In this document: positions 1 through 7,489 of the stretch, in pieces | Layout: each line of letters starts with the position of its first letter | Position numbering within the stretch: the stretch's first letter is position 1 | Assembly: GCA_934096535.1 (NCBI GenBank) | Contig: CAKOMC010000002.1 | Location: forward strand, 1 to 58,680 | Direction: 5' to 3' | From: an uncultured Bacilli bacterium | Lineage (GTDB): Bacteria; Bacillota_I; Bacilli_A; RF39; UBA660 | DNA length: 58,680 nt | Made by a program: the position numbers and the translations under genes | The notes under the pieces: generated by a model | Seen by the model: the letters and a program-made list of their open reading frames with translations, nothing else | The model's database searches: none | What the model was told of the DNA's origin: nothing

Positions 1-408
1 AAAAGACTAGGTAGCCTAGGAGAAACAAAGGTAAGTAAAAAAGATAATAAATTTATTAAAACAGTAGAAATAGATGAGGATTACAATAAGCGTAATATTA
101 CTTTAACTAATGAAGAAGATAGATTAGTAATTAGTGGTAAGTTTAAAAAAGGAGAAAATGTTAGTTTTATCTTAAGAAAAGGTTTTACTAATAATTATTA
201 TGATCAAATAATAAGCAAGAAACCTTATACGGCCTTATGTGTAGATATCTTTACAGAAGAAGAAACTAATGAAGGTATTAATATTACGAGATATATTAAT
301 AAAGAGGGTTTAAGTGGTAAATATAGTATTTATATTAAGATAAATGATAAAATATATAAGACTAACAATTATATAGAAATTAGTGATTTAAAAGAGGCTT
401 TAGTGTAA
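1..408 (+). CDS. C-terminal part of an unknown protein (5' end outside window)
   Basis: The frame is open from the first base and ends at TAA 406-408, giving the last 135 residues of a protein whose start lies outside the window. The visible part is rich in Lys, Asn, Ile and Thr and looks beta-strand-rich (alternating patterns such as KFKKGENVSFILRKG and KYSIYIKINDKIYK), like a C-terminal beta-sandwich. There is no membrane segment or catalytic motif. A hairpin terminator overlaps the stop, so transcription ends here. I do not recognise the family. Confidence 0.8.
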   Translation, partial: KRLGSLGETKVSKKDNKFIKTVEIDEDYNKRNITLTNEEDRLVISGKFKKGENVSFILRKGFTNNYYDQIISKKPYTALCVDIFTEEETNEGINITRYINKEGLSGKYSIYIKINDKIYKTNNYIEISDLKEALV

Positions 409-434
409 TTTTGTTATTACTAAACCTCTTTTTT
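391..434 (+). terminator. Intrinsic terminator of the first gene
   Basis: AAAGAGG (391-397) pairs with CCTCTTT (425-431). The stem is extended inward by TTTAGT/ACTAAA with a mismatch, and a T-run follows. The stem overlaps the stop codon of the upstream gene. Confidence 0.8.
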
Positions 435-505
435 ATTTCACTGACAATACAGTTTCTGGATTTATAGATAACTATATTTGGTACTTGATTAAATTACAAA
501 ATTTA

Positions 506-600
506 CAAAAGTGTGATAAAAAGGCTAAAAAAATCTGCAAAAGTGTGATAAAAATGGCTAAAATGCCTGCAAAAGTGTGATTTTAATAGAAATATGTCTT
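506..600. repeat. Tandem 32-bp direct repeats, about 2.4 copies
   Basis: The core CAAAAGTGTGAT occurs at 506-517, 538-549 and 570-581, exactly 32 bp apart. The first two units also share GATAAAAA and GGCTAAAA. This is the only organised element between the terminator at 434 and the gene at 743. Spacing near three helical turns would suit a repeated protein-binding site, but residue of a decayed gene is also possible. A clear promoter for the 743 gene could not be assigned. Confidence 0.6.
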
Positions 601-742
601 TTTTAAGTCAAATATTTGTTACAAATAAATAATTATATGGTAAAGTATAAGTAATGAGTTTTAATTGATAAAATCGTGGTTATGTATAAATTTTAAATTT
701 GTGTTTGATGTGAATAATTAGTTGAAGTAGGAGAAAAATAAG

Positions 743-1642
743 ATGGATAATACTGTGTTTTATGGATTTAGAGGTAACATGCTTTTTCCAAAACAAATTT
801 CAATGTATAATATTGAATTGGAAAATACCTCCGAATGTAAGAATAAAGTTTTTAATGATTTTTTTACAAAATTAGAAAAAGAAAAAAAGTTGACATCAAA
901 ATATCAAAATCGTGTTTATTATATGATATTTAAGAATAAATATGAAAATATTTTGCATTGTCAGTTAGCTAGAAGACGAAAGTTTTATAAAAGAGAATTA
1001 AAAGATAACGATATAATTGAATTGATTGATGATGATTATCCATATGTTAATATTTTTATAAAATTGGATTCACAAATGTTTTTTATAGAATCTAAGACAG
1101 CAGTCTATCAAAATTATAATACATGCAGTAATGTAATCTCAAACATCATAAACAATAACTTAAATATAGATGGAATAACGATTATTTTGGAAAATATAAG
1201 CAACGAACAAGACTTTTGGAAATATTTTGATGGTGAAACGAAGGTTTATAAATTGGAGTTTAATTTAGTTTATCCAAATATTTTTAAAGCAGCCGATGCT
1301 GCCAGTAATGTTGTAAGGGAAGCACAAGAGGCAACTGGAGCAGATAGCCTTGAAATTGTGTTTCATAACTCAAAAGGTGATTTAAATCCTAATAAGGAAA
1401 AGGAAGGAATTAATTCATTTGTTAAGTATGCTAGTGCTGGTGGCGGTAAGTGGAGTATGCTCATTAAGGGTAAAAATAATAAAAAAGTAAAGATTACCAG
1501 TAGCCAAAATAGTGTTAAGGGCAGTTTAAATATTTCTAATAAACACTTAAACGAAAATGCATTAACATCAGAACAAGTAATTTCATTAAAATACTTGTTT
1601 GATGAAATAGAAACAATCGAAAGATTTAAAAAACATGATTAA
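743..1642 (+). CDS. Soluble protein of a two-gene module (possible DUF4747-like), function unknown
   Basis: The 299-residue protein has no signal peptide or membrane segment. The start is supported by GTAGGAG about 8 nt upstream. The layout is a beta-rich N-terminal half (residues 1-~125), a central FW...VYKLEF...YPNIF region (~160-185), then an Ala-rich helix, and a C-terminal part with a Lys-rich loop (GKNNKKVK) near residue 250. The FW...L.F...PN pattern loosely recalls DUF4747 proteins, but this is from memory and weak. Its stop overlaps the start of the small membrane-protein gene by 8 nt, so the two are translationally coupled. The pairing and the reverse transcriptase next door suggest anti-phage defence. 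No nuclease or ATPase motif was seen. Confidence 0.75.
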   Translation: MDNTVFYGFRGNMLFPKQISMYNIELENTSECKNKVFNDFFTKLEKEKKLTSKYQNRVYYMIFKNKYENILHCQLARRRKFYKRELKDNDIIELIDDDYPYVNIFIKLDSQMFFIESKTAVYQNYNTCSNVISNIINNNLNIDGITIILENISNEQDFWKYFDGETKVYKLEFNLVYPNIFKAADAASNVVREAQEATGADSLEIVFHNSKGDLNPNKEKEGINSFVKYASAGGGKWSMLIKGKNNKKVKITSSQNSVKGSLNISNKHLNENALTSEQVISLKYLFDEIETIERFKKHD

Positions 1643-2150
1643 AAATTTTATAATTAAATATAAATCGATTATTATAGAAGTGCTTTGTGCGTTACTTGCA
1701 CTATTGGCAGTCATTAATAAAAATGAAGAAATATTTCTTCTTGATTCAAAAAATTTAATAAATATATTGTTAACTTTACTCGGCTTGTGTTTTACTAGCT
1801 TTGGCTTTATAGAATCATCAATTAATAGTATATTAAACAAAGGCATAGATGGTAGAAAGAGAATATTATTAAACAAAAAAATCAAAAAATTAGTAGAAGA
1901 AATTCGCTCTAATATTGTTTTTATTTTTAAAACAATTATTATATTAATTGTAATAAATACAGTTAAAAATCTAGATTTTCCTTTTTTATGTGATATTTGT
2001 GACTTAAATCTTAAAATATATACCGTACATTCGCTTAAACATTTTATTATGAATTTTATTTCGACTTTTTTCTTTAATTTATCTGTTGGATGTTTATATG
2101 ATTTGCTTGATGCAATGTTTATAATTTTAAAAGAACATTATAATTTTTAA
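1635..2150 (+). CDS. Small multi-pass membrane protein coupled to the 743-1642 gene
   Basis: A 171-residue protein with likely membrane segments at about residues 12-27 (EVLCALLALLAVI), 42-62 (INILLTLLGLCFTSFGFIE), 93-108 (IVFIFKTIIILIVIN) and 134-160. A basic cytoplasmic loop (KGIDGRKRILLNKKIKK) lies between the second and third. It overlaps the preceding gene by 8 nt, so the two products are probably made together. Soluble-sensor-plus-membrane-effector pairs are common in abortive-infection systems such as Kiwa, but I see no specific family match and the gene order differs from kwaA-kwaB. Expression may end before the RNA promoter at 2186. Confidence 0.7.
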   Translation: MIKNFIIKYKSIIIEVLCALLALLAVINKNEEIFLLDSKNLINILLTLLGLCFTSFGFIESSINSILNKGIDGRKRILLNKKIKKLVEEIRSNIVFIFKTIIILIVINTVKNLDFPFLCDICDLNLKIYTVHSLKHFIMNFISTFFFNLSVGCLYDLLDAMFIILKEHYNF

Positions 2151-2185
2151 AATTTAAGGGATACTTTAAATAATGGCAAATTACC

Positions 2186-2215
2186 TTGCGTCAATTAGAA
2201 ACATAGTGTTATAAT
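2186..2215 (+). promoter_or_regulatory. Sigma-A-type promoter for the RNA upstream of the reverse transcriptase
   Basis: A -35 TTGCGT (2186-2191), an 18-bp spacer and a perfect -10 TATAAT (2210-2215) place the start near 2222. That is exactly at the base of the first hairpin of the predicted RNA. Confidence 0.75.
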
Positions 2216-2221
2216 GTAGTT

Positions 2222-2508
2222 GCTATTGTTGTAGGACAATAGGTTAATTTTAGTAATTGTCAATATTAAATTGATAATTTCTATTATATTAATGATATAT
2301 TTGAAGATATTCGTTGATATTTCACCTCCTTCAATGTGAATTGAAATCGTGAAGATTAATCTCACTATCTTTGATATTATTATATCATTATCTTTAAAAA
2401 TATTTGTAGCAATAAAAAGTGGGCGGTAGACCAGTAATGAAGATTAAATGGTTGAGGTTCGTTGTCAAAATACACCTGTATGGGGCGCTACACCTAGGTG
2501 TGTTTTTT
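2222..2508 (+). ncRNA. Candidate ~285-nt structured RNA of the reverse transcriptase system
   Basis: The stretch has no credible long ORF but has a strong promoter and several clean hairpins. CTATTGT/ACAATAG pairs at 2223-2229 with 2236-2242. A 10-bp stem pairs 2255-2264 with 2270-2279. TTCAAT/ATTGAA at 2330-2335 and 2340-2345 closes a GTGA (GNRA) tetraloop and is enclosed by TTCAC/GTGAA (2321-2325, 2349-2353). GATAT/ATATC pairs at 2373-2377 with 2382-2386. The last stem (2469-2477 with 2496-2504) runs into T6, then the RT ribosome site GGAGG. Known DRT2 and DRT9 systems carry a template RNA just upstream of the RT, and DRT2 RNAs are of similar size. That this RNA is the template is inference. 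Confidence 0.65.
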
Positions 2509-2522
2509 CATGTGGAGGATAA

Positions 2523-3863
2523 ATGAGCGAAAGAAAAATTTTTAAAAACAAATATTATAAACACATTGATAAAGTTCCTAATATTTCTGATGTTATACCA
2601 AAGATAACTAACAGAGAATATATAGAAAGACATAGCTTTTATCCGTTTATAGGTACACAAATTAAATATAAAAAATATATAAAAGAAGTTTCTGAAATAA
2701 CAAAGAAACATTGGCACCCTAAAATAAGAGAAATTAAATATGCAGCTCATTTAGATAGCTTGATTTATCAGTGGTATTCACATCTTTTAAATGAAAATTA
2801 TAATAAGTACAGTACTGATAATGGCTTTAGCCGTTGTTCTGTTGCTTATAGAACTTGCTTTTCTGGAAAGAGCAGTATAAATTTTGCCAAAGAATTTATT
2901 GATGCTATTAAAAAATGTGATGAATGCTATATAATAGTAAGTGATTTTCATCAGTTTTTTGATAAAATTGACCATAAAATTTTAAAAAGTAATATTAGTA
3001 AGGTAATGGGCTTTTCTAAAATGCCAGATGATTGGTATAAAGTGTATAAAAGCATGACTAGGTATTGCTATATTTCTAAGGAGAGCATAGAAGAAAAGTT
3101 AATAAAAGAAAAATTTGAAACAAAGAAAAGTTTAAAATCGCTAATGTGTTATTTTCAAAATATATCATGGAAAGATGCTAAAAGTTATTTTATTGAAGAA
3201 ATCAAAAGGAATATAAATAAAAATGATTATGGAATTCCGCAAGGTTCTCCTTTAAGTGGAATATTTTCAAATGTATTTATGATTGATTTTGACAAAAAAA
3301 TGAATGACTATGTAAAAATTCGTAATGGCTTTTATATGAGGTATTGTGATGATATTGCTATTGTTATTCCAACTTATGCAGTTTCTAATATTGAACAAAT
3401 ATGGGATGAAGTCATCAAATATAAATCTGAACTTGATGGACTTGAGATTAACGAACAGAAAACATGTTGTTATATTTTTAAAAATAATAAAATAGAATCA
3501 TTACATAACGAACTTGAATTATTTAAAAAATCACCTGATTGGGTATCATATTTAGGATTTACATTTGACGGCAAATATGTAAAGTTTAGAGATAAAACTA
3601 TAACTAAATATTATTATAAATTTTATCACAAAATTGATAGAATGAAAAAACATGAAATAATTAGATTAAATAGAGGAAAACATAGAAAATCTTTGATTGA
3701 TAAGCATATGATACTAAAAGAGTTAAAAATAACTGGAAAATCTAGGAGATTTTCCGATTATTTAAGTAGAGCTAAAAATATATTTTATGGAGAATTTTAT
3801 ATCCAAAATTTTAATAAAAATACAAAAAATAAGTTACTTAATAGATTTAATAAAAACAAATAA
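2523..3863 (+). CDS. Reverse transcriptase, defence-associated (DRT, perhaps DRT2-like)
   Basis: A 446-residue single-domain RT. The N-terminal HSFYPFI motif lies near residue 37. RT motif A is SDFHQFFDKIDH (~140, catalytic Asp), motif B is GIPQGSPLSG (~237), motif C is YMRYCDDIAIV (catalytic YCDD ~275), and YLGFTFDGK follows at ~340. A basic thumb/C-terminus ends the protein. There is no maturase or endonuclease domain, and no group II intron structure was noticed. The retron VTG motif is not in its usual place, so a retron is less likely. A strong GGAGG precedes the ATG. The HSFYPFI and YLGF.FDGK features and the upstream structured RNA fit the UG/DRT anti-phage RTs. The DRT2 subtype is a guess; AbiK-like or DRT9-like are alternatives. 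Confidence 0.85.
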   Translation: MSERKIFKNKYYKHIDKVPNISDVIPKITNREYIERHSFYPFIGTQIKYKKYIKEVSEITKKHWHPKIREIKYAAHLDSLIYQWYSHLLNENYNKYSTDNGFSRCSVAYRTCFSGKSSINFAKEFIDAIKKCDECYIIVSDFHQFFDKIDHKILKSNISKVMGFSKMPDDWYKVYKSMTRYCYISKESIEEKLIKEKFETKKSLKSLMCYFQNISWKDAKSYFIEEIKRNINKNDYGIPQGSPLSGIFSNVFMIDFDKKMNDYVKIRNGFYMRYCDDIAIVIPTYAVSNIEQIWDEVIKYKSELDGLEINEQKTCCYIFKNNKIESLHNELELFKKSPDWVSYLGFTFDGKYVKFRDKTITKYYYKFYHKIDRMKKHEIIRLNRGKHRKSLIDKHMILKELKITGKSRRFSDYLSRAKNIFYGEFYIQNFNKNTKNKLLNRFNKNK

Positions 3864-4080
3864 AAGATATGATGATTTTTATAAACATTTACTTATAAAC
3901 TTTTAAAGGTAAAGAATCATAGCACATTGTATTGAAATATTTAGGTTTTAATCTTTTTTCTTAGCGGTAAGAGTGTGTAATGATTGATTTGATAATTTAA
4001 TGATTGCTATTATGAATATATAGTATATTTTTATTGAAAAACAAAATTAATTAAAGTTAATTCTCATTTTAAAATATAAA

Positions 4081-4119
4081 AAAATAACGCTTAAGTCTGA
4101 TACGACTTTGCGTTATTTT
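4081..4119. terminator. Bidirectional intrinsic terminator
   Basis: AAAATAACGC (4081-4090) pairs with GCGTTATTTT (4110-4119), with AAGTC/GACTT nested inside. A-rich and T-rich flanks let it work in both directions. It most directly serves the minus-strand sugar transferase. The 217 bp between the RT stop and this hairpin show nothing else recognisable. Confidence 0.85.
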
Positions 4120-4785
4120 TTATTTAGCTCCAGTTTTAAATACTACAGCCTTAATAGTTCTAAATACACACTTAATATCTAGAAGAATACTACAATGTTT
4201 TACATAGTAATATTCAAGTTCTAATCTTTTTTCATAAGTAGTAGCAGATCTACCATTAGCGGCCCACCAGCCAGTAATACCTGGTTTAACAGCCTCATAA
4301 ATCTCATGGTTACCATTATGAGCATCAAGTTCACCTTCAACTAAAGGACGAGGTCCAATTAAACTTAAATCGCCTTTTAAAACATTAATAAACTGTGGTA
4401 CTTCATCTAGTGAAGTTTTTCTAAGAATTTTCCCCATTTTTGTAATTCTAGGATCATTTTCAAACTTTTGATTTTCATCCCATTCTTTTTTATACTTAGG
4501 ATCTTTTAATAATTCTTTTAATACTTCATCAGCATTAACTACCATACTTCTAAATTTATAAATATATATAAATTTACCATTTTTACCAATTCTTTTTTGT
4601 TTATAGAAGATAGTTTTTGTATCACCACTTAATAAGTAAGATATCTTTACTATAAGGGCTATAGGTAATAAGAATACGCATCCTATTAAAGAACAAATTA
4701 TATCAAATAATCTTTTAATTATAAAATATAATGTCTTTCTAATAGAAAAAGAATTAGTACTTTCTAATGTTGCTTCACCATTCAT
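4120..4785 (-). CDS. Undecaprenyl-phosphate sugar phosphotransferase (priming glycosyltransferase)
   Basis: A 221-residue bacterial sugar transferase (WcaJ/RfbP C-terminal domain type) that moves a sugar-1-phosphate onto undecaprenyl phosphate to start a surface repeat unit. It has one N-terminal membrane hairpin (residues ~23-48), then the family motifs FYKQKRIGKNGKFIYIYKFRSM, DPRITKMGKILRKTSLDE.PQ, GDLSLIGPRP and PGITGWWAANGR. The longer frame begins with TTG at 4800, but ATG 4785 lies 8 nt after GGGGAG and is preferred. It is transcribed away from glycan locus 1, so it is a stand-alone primer probably feeding one or both loci. Confidence 0.95.
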   Translation of the reverse strand: MNGEATLESTNSFSIRKTLYFIIKRLFDIICSLIGCVFLLPIALIVKISYLLSGDTKTIFYKQKRIGKNGKFIYIYKFRSMVVNADEVLKELLKDPKYKKEWDENQKFENDPRITKMGKILRKTSLDEVPQFINVLKGDLSLIGPRPLVEGELDAHNGNHEIYEAVKPGITGWWAANGRSATTYEKRLELEYYYVKHCSILLDIKCVFRTIKAVVFKTGAK

Positions 4786-4938
4786 AATAACACTCCCCAA
4801 ACTACAATTAATTAACTTAAAGCAAAGTTATTGTATCATATAAATTAATATTGTGGTATAGGTTTTTTATGGAAAGTAGAATTTTTTTGACTTAATGATA
4901 TAGAAATAATATAATACCTCTTAAGAAAGGCTTTTATA

Positions 4939-5517
4939 ATGGGTAAAGTAGTAATAGAAAAAGTGGAATTATTTAAAGAAGTAGTAGGTGAATTAAATAA
5001 GAAGTTTATTGCTTTTGATACGGAAACAACTGGGTTTAGTCCTTATAAAGATAGAATAATAGAACTAGGTGCAGTTTTATTTATAAATAATAGAGAAACT
5101 GAGTATTTTAATTCTTTAGTTAAAACTGATGTTAAAAATTCTTATCAGGCTTATAAAGTTAATAAGATAAGTGAAGAAATGTTAGAAAATGCTCCTTTAG
5201 AAATAGATATTTATCCTAAGTTAGTAGAATTTTTAGAAGAAGTCTTAAAAGGAAATATTATCTTAGTAGCGCATAATGCTATTTTTGATATGCGTTTTTT
5301 AAAAAATACCTTAGAAAGATTGGGTTATAGTGGTCATATAAGATATTTAGATACATTAAAGATATCTCATATGTTTCCTACTATAGATCATCATCAAAGT
5401 ACTATAGCAGAGTATTTAGGGATTAGAAATGAAGAAGTGCATAGAGCATATACTGATGCCTTAACTTGTGGTAAGATATTAAATAAAGTTTTAAAAATTA
5501 GTGGTGATTATTTATGA
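4939..5517 (+). CDS. DnaQ-like 3'-5' exonuclease (DEDDh family)
   Basis: A 192-residue exonuclease domain alone, related to the PolC/DNA polymerase III epsilon proofreading domain. ExoI is FIAFDTETTGFSP (residues ~23-35), ExoII is LVAHNAIFDMRFL (~110-122) and ExoIII is HRAYTDALTCGKIL (~165-178); together they supply the four acidic metal ligands and the catalytic His. No polymerase or helicase domain is fused, so it is probably a repair or RNA/DNA-trimming enzyme. Its stop overlaps the next start (ATGA), giving a two-gene unit. Confidence 0.9.
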   Translation: MGKVVIEKVELFKEVVGELNKKFIAFDTETTGFSPYKDRIIELGAVLFINNRETEYFNSLVKTDVKNSYQAYKVNKISEEMLENAPLEIDIYPKLVEFLEEVLKGNIILVAHNAIFDMRFLKNTLERLGYSGHIRYLDTLKISHMFPTIDHHQSTIAEYLGIRNEEVHRAYTDALTCGKILNKVLKISGDYL

Positions 5518-6128
5518 AAAAATGTGTAAATATATTACTAACTTATCCAGATGGTAATATTTATGTTGTTAGAAAAGTAAAATATGATGAGATTAAAAAG
5601 CATAATATAAAAAATATCATAGAATTAGAAAATTATTGTAATAAAAAAAATCTACTTGAGGATAATGGTGCAAATAATTTTTCGTATGATAGAGAAGTTG
5701 AAAAAGATATTATTGCTTATTTAGGATGTCAAAACGGTAAAATAAATTGGAATCCTAATTATAATGAGTTTGAAATTGAAAAAATATTTAATTTTCAAAA
5801 TAAAACTGAATTTGTTGTTAGGGCATATCCTGGTATTGGTTCTTTCAAACATGAACTTATTATCGGAATAATAGTAAACGCAGTATATGATGTATTAAAG
5901 TTCATTTTTTGTAATATGTTTAGATTAAGTACAGCACTTTCTTATAAAATAATGGCAAAGAAGGTTTATAAAGACGCTGATTTTATTAATAGTGTTATCT
6001 CAAAAAATAATAAATGGTCAGTTGGTTTCATAAATGAAGATAAGTTTTTTATGCTCAAATTTTGTGAAAAACATATTATGAAGAATAATGGTTATAAAAA
6101 AATAGATAATTTTTGGATAAAAGCGTAG
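5514..6128 (+). CDS. Hypothetical protein coupled to the DnaQ-like exonuclease
   Basis: A 204-residue protein overlapping the exonuclease gene by 4 nt. The N-terminal ~60 residues (VNILLTYPDGNIYVVRKVKYDE...IIELENYC) look like a small alpha/beta unit. The middle (residues ~100-140) is moderately hydrophobic and includes ELIIGIIVNAVYDVLKFIFCNM, perhaps a membrane-associated helix. I do not recognise the family; the coupling suggests it works with the exonuclease. A strong terminator follows. Confidence 0.7.
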   Translation: MKKCVNILLTYPDGNIYVVRKVKYDEIKKHNIKNIIELENYCNKKNLLEDNGANNFSYDREVEKDIIAYLGCQNGKINWNPNYNEFEIEKIFNFQNKTEFVVRAYPGIGSFKHELIIGIIVNAVYDVLKFIFCNMFRLSTALSYKIMAKKVYKDADFINSVISKNNKWSVGFINEDKFFMLKFCEKHIMKNNGYKKIDNFWIKA

Positions 6129-6190
6129 TCATGATAAAATTTAAAAATATTAAAGGTGGTAATAACCTTAAATAGTTAAACATTTTTTAT

Positions 6191-6249
6191 AGAAACAATT
6201 TACTATATGTGGTAATATAGTAATAGTTATAAGAAATGTTTCTTTTTTT
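6191..6249 (+). terminator. Compound intrinsic terminator
   Basis: The inner stem TTACTATA/TATAGTAA (6200-6207, 6216-6223) lies inside the outer stem AGAAACA/TGTTTCT (6191-6197, 6237-6243), followed by T6. It separates the exonuclease unit from glycan locus 1. Confidence 0.75.
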
Positions 6250-6270
6250 AACTAATTATTTATTTTTTCT

Positions 6271-6298
6271 TTGACTTTGAATAAATAGTTAGTATAAT
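6271..6298 (+). promoter_or_regulatory. Promoter of glycan locus 1
   Basis: -35 TTGACT (6271-6276), 16-bp spacer, -10 TATAAT (6293-6298). The leader of about 50 nt carries AAGGAAG before the ATG at 6353. It probably drives the whole run to 14873, since no other strong promoter was seen inside. Confidence 0.8.
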
Positions 6299-6352
6299 AT
6301 TAAAAGATTTATTTATTAATTTATATGTTGTGAAGTAAAGGAAGTAGATGTA

Positions 6353-7489
6353 ATGGAAACCAATGAGCCTATAAAAATTTTTCAGCTGGTGGGAAGCTAT
6401 AAGGGTGGCGGTGTTGAGGCTGTTGTAATGAATTTTTATCGAAATATTGATAGAAATAAGATACAATTTACATTTGTATGTGATGAAGACTCAACTGATA
6501 TTCCCTATGAAGAAATAGAAAAACTTGGCGGCAAAATTATTATTGTGCCACCATATAGCAAGCCTTTTAAATACCATAGTGCTTTAAAAAAAGCTCTTAA
6601 AGAAGATGATTACAAAATAATCCATTCTCATATAAGTACGATGTCTGTATTTAGTTTATTTGCGGCTAAATGTGCTGGAGTTCCCGTAAGAATTGCACAT
6701 AGTCATAGTACAACTAATAAAAAAGAAAAAAAGAAAAACTTAATGAAACAAATATTAAGACCTTTTAGTAAAGTATTTGCAACTGATTATATGTGTTGTT
6801 CAGAACTTGCGGGAAGATGGTTATTTGGTAATAAAGAATATGATAAAGGTAATGTTTATTTACTAAATAATGCTATTGATTTAGATAAGTTTAAATATAA
6901 TGAATCTTTAAGAAAAAAGAAAAGAAAAGAACTTGGTATTAAAGATGATACCTTAGTAATTGGACATATTGGGAGATTTGTTGCTCAAAAGAATCATGAT
7001 TTTTTAATAGATATATTTAATGAAATTTATAAGAAGAACAATAATTCTATTTTATTACTTGCGGGACAAGGTCCTTTAATGGAAGATATTAAAAATAAAG
7101 TTAAAGAATTAAATTTAGATGATAATGTTAAATTCTTAGGGCAAAGAAGTGATGCTAATGAATTATATCAAGCCTTTGATGTATTCTTACTTCCTTCTTT
7201 ATATGAAGGGTTACCAGTAGTAGGAGTAGAGGCTCAAGCATCAGGATTATTGTGTTATTTATCTGATGATATGACTAAAGAAACTAAGGTATTAGATATA
7301 ACTAAATTTATGTCATTAAATAATACACCAAAAGAGTGGGCAGATAATATCTTAGATGATGTAAAAAAATATAAAAGAATAGATACTTCTAAAGAAATGA
7401 CGGCTAAAAACTTTAATATTAAAGAAGAAGCAAAGAAATTAGAAGAATATTACTTAAATCTATATAATAATGGTGGTGAAAAGAAATGA
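6353..7489 (+). CDS. Glycosyltransferase family 4 (EpsF-like)
   Basis: A 378-residue GT-B enzyme that probably adds one sugar to the lipid-linked repeat unit at the cytoplasmic membrane face. The N-terminal acceptor half starts with FQLVGSYKGGGVEAVVMNFYR, the Gly-rich first loop of EpsF-type enzymes. The donor-binding half begins near residue 195 with VIGHIGRFVAQKNHDFLIDIF, and the GT4 signature LLPSLYEGLPVVGVEAQASG (~283-302) includes the EX7E-type acidic pair. It is the first gene of the operon and overlaps the next by 4 nt. Confidence 0.92.
   Translation: METNEPIKIFQLVGSYKGGGVEAVVMNFYRNIDRNKIQFTFVCDEDSTDIPYEEIEKLGGKIIIVPPYSKPFKYHSALKKALKEDDYKIIHSHISTMSVFSLFAAKCAGVPVRIAHSHSTTNKKEKKKNLMKQILRPFSKVFATDYMCCSELAGRWLFGNKEYDKGNVYLLNNAIDLDKFKYNESLRKKKRKELGIKDDTLVIGHIGRFVAQKNHDFLIDIFNEIYKKNNNSILLLAGQGPLMEDIKNKVKELNLDDNVKFLGQRSDANELYQAFDVFLLPSLYEGLPVVGVEAQASGLLCYLSDDMTKETKVLDITKFMSLNNTPKEWADNILDDVKKYKRIDTSKEMTAKNFNIKEEAKKLEEYYLNLYNNGGEKK

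Noticed and set aside
506..600. CRISPR array from the 32-bp periodic repeats
   Set aside because: The units are nearly contiguous direct repeats with only a 12-bp exact core, fewer than three copies, no unique spacers and no cas genes.
2222..2508. Retron msr-msd as explanation of the RNA before the RT
   Set aside because: No clear long inverted repeat joins the two ends of the RNA, and the RT lacks the VTG motif at its usual place in the thumb region. Not fully excluded.
2508..2750. Minus-strand 80-codon frame opposite the RT start
   Set aside because: Antisense shadow of a well-supported RT gene; hydrophobic composition is what the reverse of Lys/Asn-rich codons gives.
2523..3863. Group II intron RT or diversity-generating retroelement
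   Set aside because: No maturase or endonuclease domain, no intron domain V/VI-like structure noticed downstream, and no repeat pair or variable target gene nearby.
3864..4080. Attachment site or small gene between the RT and the sugar transferase
   Set aside because: No integrase, direct repeats or ribosome-site-linked frame could be found.
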